This document shows positions 16,422 to 19,176 of a stretch of DNA of 19,176 nt, piece by piece; positions within the stretch are counted from its first letter, which is position 1, and each line of letters begins with the position of its first letter. The position numbers and the translations under genes are program-made. Source of the stretch: HK-STAS-PATE-36 sp964565615 (GTDB lineage Bacteria; Patescibacteriota; Saccharimonadia; Saccharimonadales; JAGQNJ01); assembly GCA_964565615.1 (NCBI GenBank), contig CAZMFO010000017.1:1-19176 (forward strand), written 5' to 3'. A model generated the notes under the pieces. The model was not told where the DNA came from and ran no database searches. It worked only from the letters and a program-made list of their open reading frames with translations.

Positions 16422-16964
16422 ATGTCGCGCTATTCACGATCTCACGATGACAGCTTTACTTTTGCATTTGTTATCCTTCTTGCGGTAGCCGCTTGGCAAC
16501 ACCGAGCACAACTTATCCGCATTGCCTACATTGGTTTGGTCGTAACAGCTTTTGCAGTCGCCCTAACTTGGCTAATTAGACACGCTAAAAGCAAACCAAA
16601 GATAAGCGACGACATTGATACTATGACTGGCATCGAGTTTGAGCATTATGTTGCTGGCCTACTTAGACAAAATGGTTATTGTAAGGTTAAACTTACCGAA
16701 AGATATGACTACGATGTAGATATCATCCCCGAAAAAGATGGTGTACGCTGGGGCTTCCAAGCAAAGCGACACAATGGCTTAGTCAAAGCTAATGCTGTTC
16801 GCCAAGTGGTCACTGGGCTTAGGATGTACGGATGCGATCAAGCTGCAGTTATTACAAATAGCAGTTTTAGTGTTGTCGCCCAGCGTTTAGCCTATGCCAA
16901 TGATTGCATGCTCATAGATCGACTAGGCCTTGAGAAGCTTACACGACAGGAGTGTATACTATGA
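16422..16964 (+). CDS. membrane-anchored Mrr-like PD-(D/E)XK endonuclease
   Basis: A 180-aa protein. Two closely spaced hydrophobic helices (about 12-23 and 32-52) are followed by a cytoplasmic Mrr_cat-type domain (about 68-175). It starts TGIEFEHYVAGLLRQNGY, has catalytic Asp residues in RYDYDVDII, and the core WGFQAKRH (QxK form of the (D/E)xK motif). AAVITNSSFSVVAQRLA and CMLIDRLGLEKL follow, as usual for Mrr-like restriction endonucleases. Members cut DNA, often modified or foreign; this one lacks a separate recognition domain and is tethered to the membrane. The start ATG at 16422 is chosen for GAGGAG (16409-16414) at 7-nt spacing. Its stop overlaps the next start as ATGA. No methyltransferase gene is present nearby. 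Confidence 0.85.
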   Translation: MSRYSRSHDDSFTFAFVILLAVAAWQHRAQLIRIAYIGLVVTAFAVALTWLIRHAKSKPKISDDIDTMTGIEFEHYVAGLLRQNGYCKVKLTERYDYDVDIIPEKDGVRWGFQAKRHNGLVKANAVRQVVTGLRMYGCDQAAVITNSSFSVVAQRLAYANDCMLIDRLGLEKLTRQECIL

Positions 16965-17173
16965 GCATGACTGGATACATGCCAACCGAAGAAGATGTTG
17001 CTGCGATGGTTCGAGATTTAGAGAAAACCGACCCAGAAAATGCAAATCCCGAGTATGCGCGGCAAAAGCTCATCAAAATGAAACTCATGTACCGAGATAT
17101 CGGACGTATCGACGAAAGCCTTTTAGAAAAAGAACTTGAAGAGTTTAAGGTCAAGCCAAAAGATGATCAGTAG
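16961..17173 (+). CDS. small helical protein coupled to the Mrr-like nuclease
   Basis: A 70-aa charged, mostly helical protein with no recognised domain: MSMTGYMPTEEDVAAMVRDL, then LEKTDPENANPEYARQKLIK, ending in a Lys/Glu-rich tail. The ATG overlaps the nuclease TGA (ATGA, 16961-16964), strongly implying coupled translation and a linked function such as a partner or inhibitor. An in-frame start at 16952 lies inside the nuclease gene and is less likely. Its stop overlaps the convergent XRE gene by 7 nt. Confidence 0.75.
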   Translation: MSMTGYMPTEEDVAAMVRDLEKTDPENANPEYARQKLIKMKLMYRDIGRIDESLLEKELEEFKVKPKDDQ

Positions 17174-17382
17174 CCGACAATCTCGGAAACAGTTACATCC
17201 AGTGCTTTAGCAAGCTTATAAAGCGTTTTTAGAGACGGTATACCATTGCCACGTTCAACTTTGGCATAGTAGTTTGGGTTTAGTCCGGCCTTAAGTGCAA
17301 GCTCTTTCTGGGTATAGTGCTGCTGCTTGCGAAGACTAACAAGATTTTCAGGAATATTGTCGGCAAAGCTATTATTGCTCAT
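17167..17382 (-). CDS. XRE-family helix-turn-helix regulator
   Basis: A 71-aa protein that is almost entirely a Cro/C1-type HTH: ENLVSLRKQQHYTQKELALK, then AGLNPNYYAKVERGNGIPSL, then KTLYKLAKALDVTVSEIV. The recognition helix is around LNPNYYAKVERG. Such small regulators commonly control restriction, toxin-antitoxin or phage genes. It is convergent with, and overlaps by 7 nt, the nuclease operon, and could be its controller. A TAATAT -10-like box (17394-17389) sits 6 nt before the ATG, giving a possible leaderless transcript. Confidence 0.92.
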   Translation of the reverse strand: MSNNSFADNIPENLVSLRKQQHYTQKELALKAGLNPNYYAKVERGNGIPSLKTLYKLAKALDVTVSEIVGY

Positions 17383-17440
17383 GTCACCATATTAGCAGAT
17401 GTCAAGAATTTGCAATAACACCTTTAAAGTTGTGGATGTC

Positions 17441-17468
17441 TTGGTTCACCTTATCTTGAGTGAACCAA
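17441..17468. terminator. 9-bp inverted repeat just after the RT stop
   Basis: TTGGTTCAC (17441-17449) and GTGAACCAA (17460-17468) are perfect arms around a 10-nt loop. The element starts 5 nt after the RT stop codon. There is no T-run in the minus direction, so it may be a 3'-end stabilising hairpin, a rho-type or bidirectional terminator, or an operator upstream of the XRE gene. Confidence 0.5.
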
Positions 17469-17472
17469 AGCA

Positions 17473-18444
17473 TCATACTGGGAGTTCAATAAGTATCTTC
17501 TGCTTGCGATTGCCGTACTGATTAACATAGTTGATGTAACTATCCTGATTTTTTAATGAAGTTTTATCCTGAATGTACTGAAACATCGCTGGTGACAGAG
17601 TTCTGCTATTAGGATAATGAACAACTCCCAAGTAGTGTATGCCTCGCTTAACTGGCAATGTGAGGTTGTTCTTACTATGCAGTGGTAGTTGAAGTTTTTG
17701 TTTTAGAAATTCTGTTCCAATCTTTTGAAACTGTCTCACTTGTTGTATTGAAGTGCCGATTAGAAGAAAATCATCGCCATATCGCATATAAGCAGGTGGT
17801 TTGAGGTTGTGGCGAACAAAGTGATCGAACTCGTGTAGGTAGATATTAGCCAGAACCTGACTAGTCAAATTACCGATTGGCAGACCAATGACTGACTGAC
17901 TGACTGACTGACTGACTTCTAATTGTAACGGATAGCTATTGATGACTTTGTCAACAATTTCGTAAGCTTTATCGCCTATATTATACCGTCGCAAGATCTC
18001 CAGAATTTTGTGGTGATCAATATTGTCAAAGAATTTCGCTACATCGCCGCGCCATACATAAGAGTTTGGGTGTTTTCGTAAGAGCTGAGCTGTTCGCTCA
18101 AGAGCCGCCGTATTTCCCTTACCAACTCGGCACGACCAAACATCGTAATCAAAACGTTTGTCGCAAAGTGGTACAAGATAATCGTATAGAAGCCGATGAA
18201 CAACTCGATCCCGAACGCTTGCAACGGCAATGTCACGACGCTTGTGCTCATTCACAATAAAGTGATCATACGAGCCATGTTGGTAAGAACTATCCACTAA
18301 ATCCTGATGAAGATTTGCGAGGTTGCCCTCCAGTCCCCACTCAAACTCAAGAATTGCTTGACTATTACGCTTACCCTTACGAAAGTTATACCATGATTTC
18401 CAGATGTTTGCTAAACTAAGATCTATGTCTGAGGGACTTCCCAT
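17473..18444 (-). CDS. diversity-generating retroelement reverse transcriptase
   Basis: A 323-aa reverse transcriptase, here the error-prone polymerase of a DGR, which copies a template-repeat RNA with adenine mutagenesis to diversify a target gene. Visible motifs: an N-terminal FRKGKRNSQAILEFEWGLEG, RRDIAVASVRDRVVHRLL, motif A WRGDVAKFFDNIDHHKI (D134), the DGR-type motif GLPIGNLTSQ (187-196, [I/V/L]GxxxSQ instead of QGxxxSP), and motif C YMRYGDDF with D224/D225. The thumb-like end contains SLKNQDSYINYVN. A tract SQSVSQSV (178-185), encoded by seven TGAC units, is inserted just before GLPIGNLTSQ. The ATG at 18444 has only a weak AGG upstream. The gene overlaps divergent avd by 20 nt. Confidence 0.95.
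   Translation of the reverse strand: MGSPSDIDLSLANIWKSWYNFRKGKRNSQAILEFEWGLEGNLANLHQDLVDSSYQHGSYDHFIVNEHKRRDIAVASVRDRVVHRLLYDYLVPLCDKRFDYDVWSCRVGKGNTAALERTAQLLRKHPNSYVWRGDVAKFFDNIDHHKILEILRRYNIGDKAYEIVDKVINSYPLQLEVSQSVSQSVIGLPIGNLTSQVLANIYLHEFDHFVRHNLKPPAYMRYGDDFLLIGTSIQQVRQFQKIGTEFLKQKLQLPLHSKNNLTLPVKRGIHYLGVVHYPNSRTLSPAMFQYIQDKTSLKNQDSYINYVNQYGNRKQKILIELPV
17889..17917. repeat. tetranucleotide microsatellite (TGAC)7 in the RT gene
   Basis: Seven perfect TGAC units (17889-17916) plus one T lie within the RT coding region, encoding the repeated Ser-Gln-Ser-Val on the minus strand. Because four is not a multiple of three, a gain or loss of one unit shifts the RT frame upstream of its IGNLTSQ and YGDD motifs. 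No other tetranucleotide tract of this length was seen in the window. Confidence 0.97.
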
Positions 18445-18766
18445 TATTGATACCTGTTACCGACTGTATAAGCAATTCTACGATATACAACAGAAAATGA
18501 CTAAAGAACGTCGCTATACATTAGGAGCAAGTACAGAAAATACACTATTGCAACTCATTGAGCAGTTATGTCTTGCCCAAACCGCACCAAAATTACACAA
18601 AAGAATATATCTGCAAAGAGCTAGTGCTCACTTAGACGTTTTAAGACTAAAACTTCGCTTGTGCCTGGAATTGAATGTCGCCAATGCAACCCGACTGTTC
18701 CAGTCTCAGGCTACCTGCCAAGACATCGGCAGAATGCTCGGTGGCTGGCTAAAGTCGACCCAATAG
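18425..18766 (+). CDS. avd: Avd-like DGR accessory protein (four-helix bundle)
   Basis: A 113-aa all-helical protein of the bacterial accessory variability determinant/four-helix bundle family. Avd forms a basic pentamer that binds the DGR reverse transcriptase and its RNA and is required for cDNA synthesis in the Bordetella phage system. Family features are LPIIDTCYRLYKQFYDI at the start, ERRYTLGASTENTLLQLIE, KLHKRIYLQRASAHLDVLRLKLRL, and the strongly characteristic end DIGRMLGGWLKS. The ATG at 18425 gives the family-like start; ATG 18404 would add seven residues. The gene is divergent from the RT and overlaps its 5' end by 20 nt, so each gene's initiation region lies inside the other. Its 3' end abuts the TR, which reads on the opposite strand. 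Confidence 0.92.
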   Translation: MSEGLPIIDTCYRLYKQFYDIQQKMTKERRYTLGASTENTLLQLIEQLCLAQTAPKLHKRIYLQRASAHLDVLRLKLRLCLELNVANATRLFQSQATCQDIGRMLGGWLKSTQ

Positions 18767-18769
18767 AAA

Positions 18770-18890
18770 ATAACTCTCACCGCGGGTCGCGTACCAAGGT
18801 TGTCGTCACGGTTGTCAAGGTTGTCCCAATTCAGGTTCACCTGGCCGTTGTCCGGGTTCCAGTTGCCGTTAGGCGCGACCCCTGTTATTG
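18770..18890 (-). repeat. DGR template repeat (TR)
   Basis: Read on the minus strand, the core 18870-18796 is 25 codons containing nine Asn codons (eight AAC, one AAT), five GAC and one CAG, for 24 adenines. It translates as NGNWNPDNGQVNLNWDNL and onward, and leads into LGTRPAVRVIFYW. A TGA lies just upstream and no gene carries it, so it is a noncoding copy: the TR and not the VR. In DGRs the TR RNA is read with these adenines in the template, and RT errors opposite them randomise AAY codons in the target gene. Exact TR ends cannot be set without the VR. The bounds given run from the first bases after avd to just past the flanking inverted repeat. Confidence 0.85.
18784..18881. repeat. inverted repeat bracketing the adenine-rich TR core
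   Basis: GGGTCGCG (18784-18791) and CGCGACCC (18874-18881) are perfect 8-bp inverted arms, GC-rich in an AT-leaning region, enclosing 82 nt that include the whole adenine-rich core. In RNA they could close a stem that presents the core as a large loop. Confidence 0.8.
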
Positions 18891-18908
18891 CTCAAGACGT
18901 CCTTTTCG

Positions 18909-19058
18909 TTACAGTCGCAACCATAACTTATACCATCTAACCATCGCCTTGCCGACAGTGTCATTGAGCCAATTCGGGAGAGTTACTTTCTTGATGATTC
19001 GGGCGTAGTCACTCACTACACCAGAGTGTTGAATAACCAACTCTTTGCCCAAAATCAC
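18909..19058 (-). CDS. possible small ORF upstream of the TR
   Basis: A 49-aa frame from GTG 19058 to TAA 18909: MILGKELVIQHSGVVSDYAR, then IIKKVTLPNWLNDTVGKAMV, then RWYKLWLRL. It has protein-like composition, with a Trp- and Arg-rich amphipathic end. The GTG overlaps the TGA of an upstream frame as GTGA. No strong ribosome binding site is seen. It precedes the TR on the same strand, so it may instead be part of the TR RNA leader or a decayed target-gene fragment. Confidence 0.35.
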   Translation of the reverse strand: MILGKELVIQHSGVVSDYARIIKKVTLPNWLNDTVGKAMVRWYKLWLRL

Positions 19059-19174
19059 ACTTCACGCAGCCGCTGTGGCCGAGAAATTCTCAAGCCCAGC
19101 TCGTCCACTGCTGTCCAGATATGATAACCCACCCATTCCCCAAAGATCAAAGAAACCAAAAGAAATCCCAAGAA
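19055..19174 (-). CDS. possible 3' end of a gene entering from beyond the window
   Basis: A minus-strand frame open from the window edge to TGA at 19057-19055, ending with IWTAVDELGLRISRPQRLREV. Its stop overlaps the next GTG (GTGA). A second frame (19175-19062, ending GLENFSATAAA) and a plus-strand frame (from about 19033) are also open across the same bases, so which one is real cannot be decided from 120 nt. Confidence 0.2.
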   Translation of the reverse strand, partial: FLGFLLVSLIFGEWVGYHIWTAVDELGLRISRPQRLREV

Positions 19175-19176
19175 GC

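Noticed and set aside
18039..18251. A 70-aa minus-strand frame inside the RT gene
   Set aside because: It lies out of frame within strongly conserved RT sequence and has no coding signal of its own.
18661..19008. A 115-aa plus-strand open frame covering the TR
   Set aside because: Its Val-rich run is simply the complement of the AAC/GAC codons of the TR, and it overlaps the avd 3' end out of frame. It is best read as a shadow of the TR.
19062..19175. Partial minus-strand frame ending GLENFSATAAA as a DGR target with its variable repeat
   Set aside because: Its DNA shows no alignment to the TR core or to the LGTRPAVRV end, so it cannot be called the VR-bearing target. Other frames are equally open there.
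1..19176. CRISPR array, tRNA genes, insertion sequences or prophage structural genes
   Set aside because: No spaced direct repeats, transposase, integrase, tRNA cloverleaf outside the tmRNA, or phage structural protein was seen.

Overview
The window reads as a compact bacterial chromosome segment from a Patescibacteria/CPR lineage, most likely Candidatus Saccharibacteria (TM7). This is an inference from gene content, not from a marker search. The supporting traits are an RpfB-like secreted muralytic protein next to rsmA, many 1-8 nt stop/start overlaps, short intergenic gaps, LemA and TPM surface proteins, and normal use of TAA, TAG and TGA stops (so not a UGA-recoding Gracilibacteria-type code).

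Layout. 1-564 holds a tmRNA (ssrA) with a near-consensus promoter and an encoded CCA end. 731-1360 is an unrecognised protein with a possible caspase/CHAT-like His-Cys pair, convergent with a YdjM-like membrane hydrolase (1357-1857). From 11554 down to 1941 runs a ten-gene minus-strand block: pyk, pgk, tpiA, a small membrane protein, a UvrD/PcrA helicase, a Nudix hydrolase, an RpfB-like DUF348/G5/transglycosylase protein, a DUF296 protein, rsmA and a MarR regulator. 11768-14049 encodes two plus-strand membrane-anchored proteins, the first a large modular protein with DUF5648-like and peptidoglycan-binding-like segments. 14367-15858 is a minus-strand lemA-tpm pair.

The right end is accessory DNA. 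16325-17382 carries a possible 31-aa ORF, a membrane-anchored Mrr-like PD-(D/E)XK nuclease, a coupled 70-aa helical protein and a convergent XRE regulator. 17473-19176 is a diversity-generating retroelement (DGR): a reverse transcriptase with the DGR signature IGNLTSQ, a divergently encoded Avd four-helix accessory protein, and an adenine-rich template repeat (TR) whose minus strand reads GNWNPDNGQVNLNW and onward. The variable repeat and target gene are not visible here.

The most notable observation is a 29-nt run of the tetranucleotide TGAC (seven units plus one base) inside the RT gene, between the motif A region and the catalytic IGNLTSQ/YGDD core. The RT is in frame now, but a one-unit slip would truncate it before the active site, so the mutagenic DGR may be phase-variable. 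RT and avd also overlap head to head, and the sequence just downstream of the TR on the presumed TR RNA is antisense avd.
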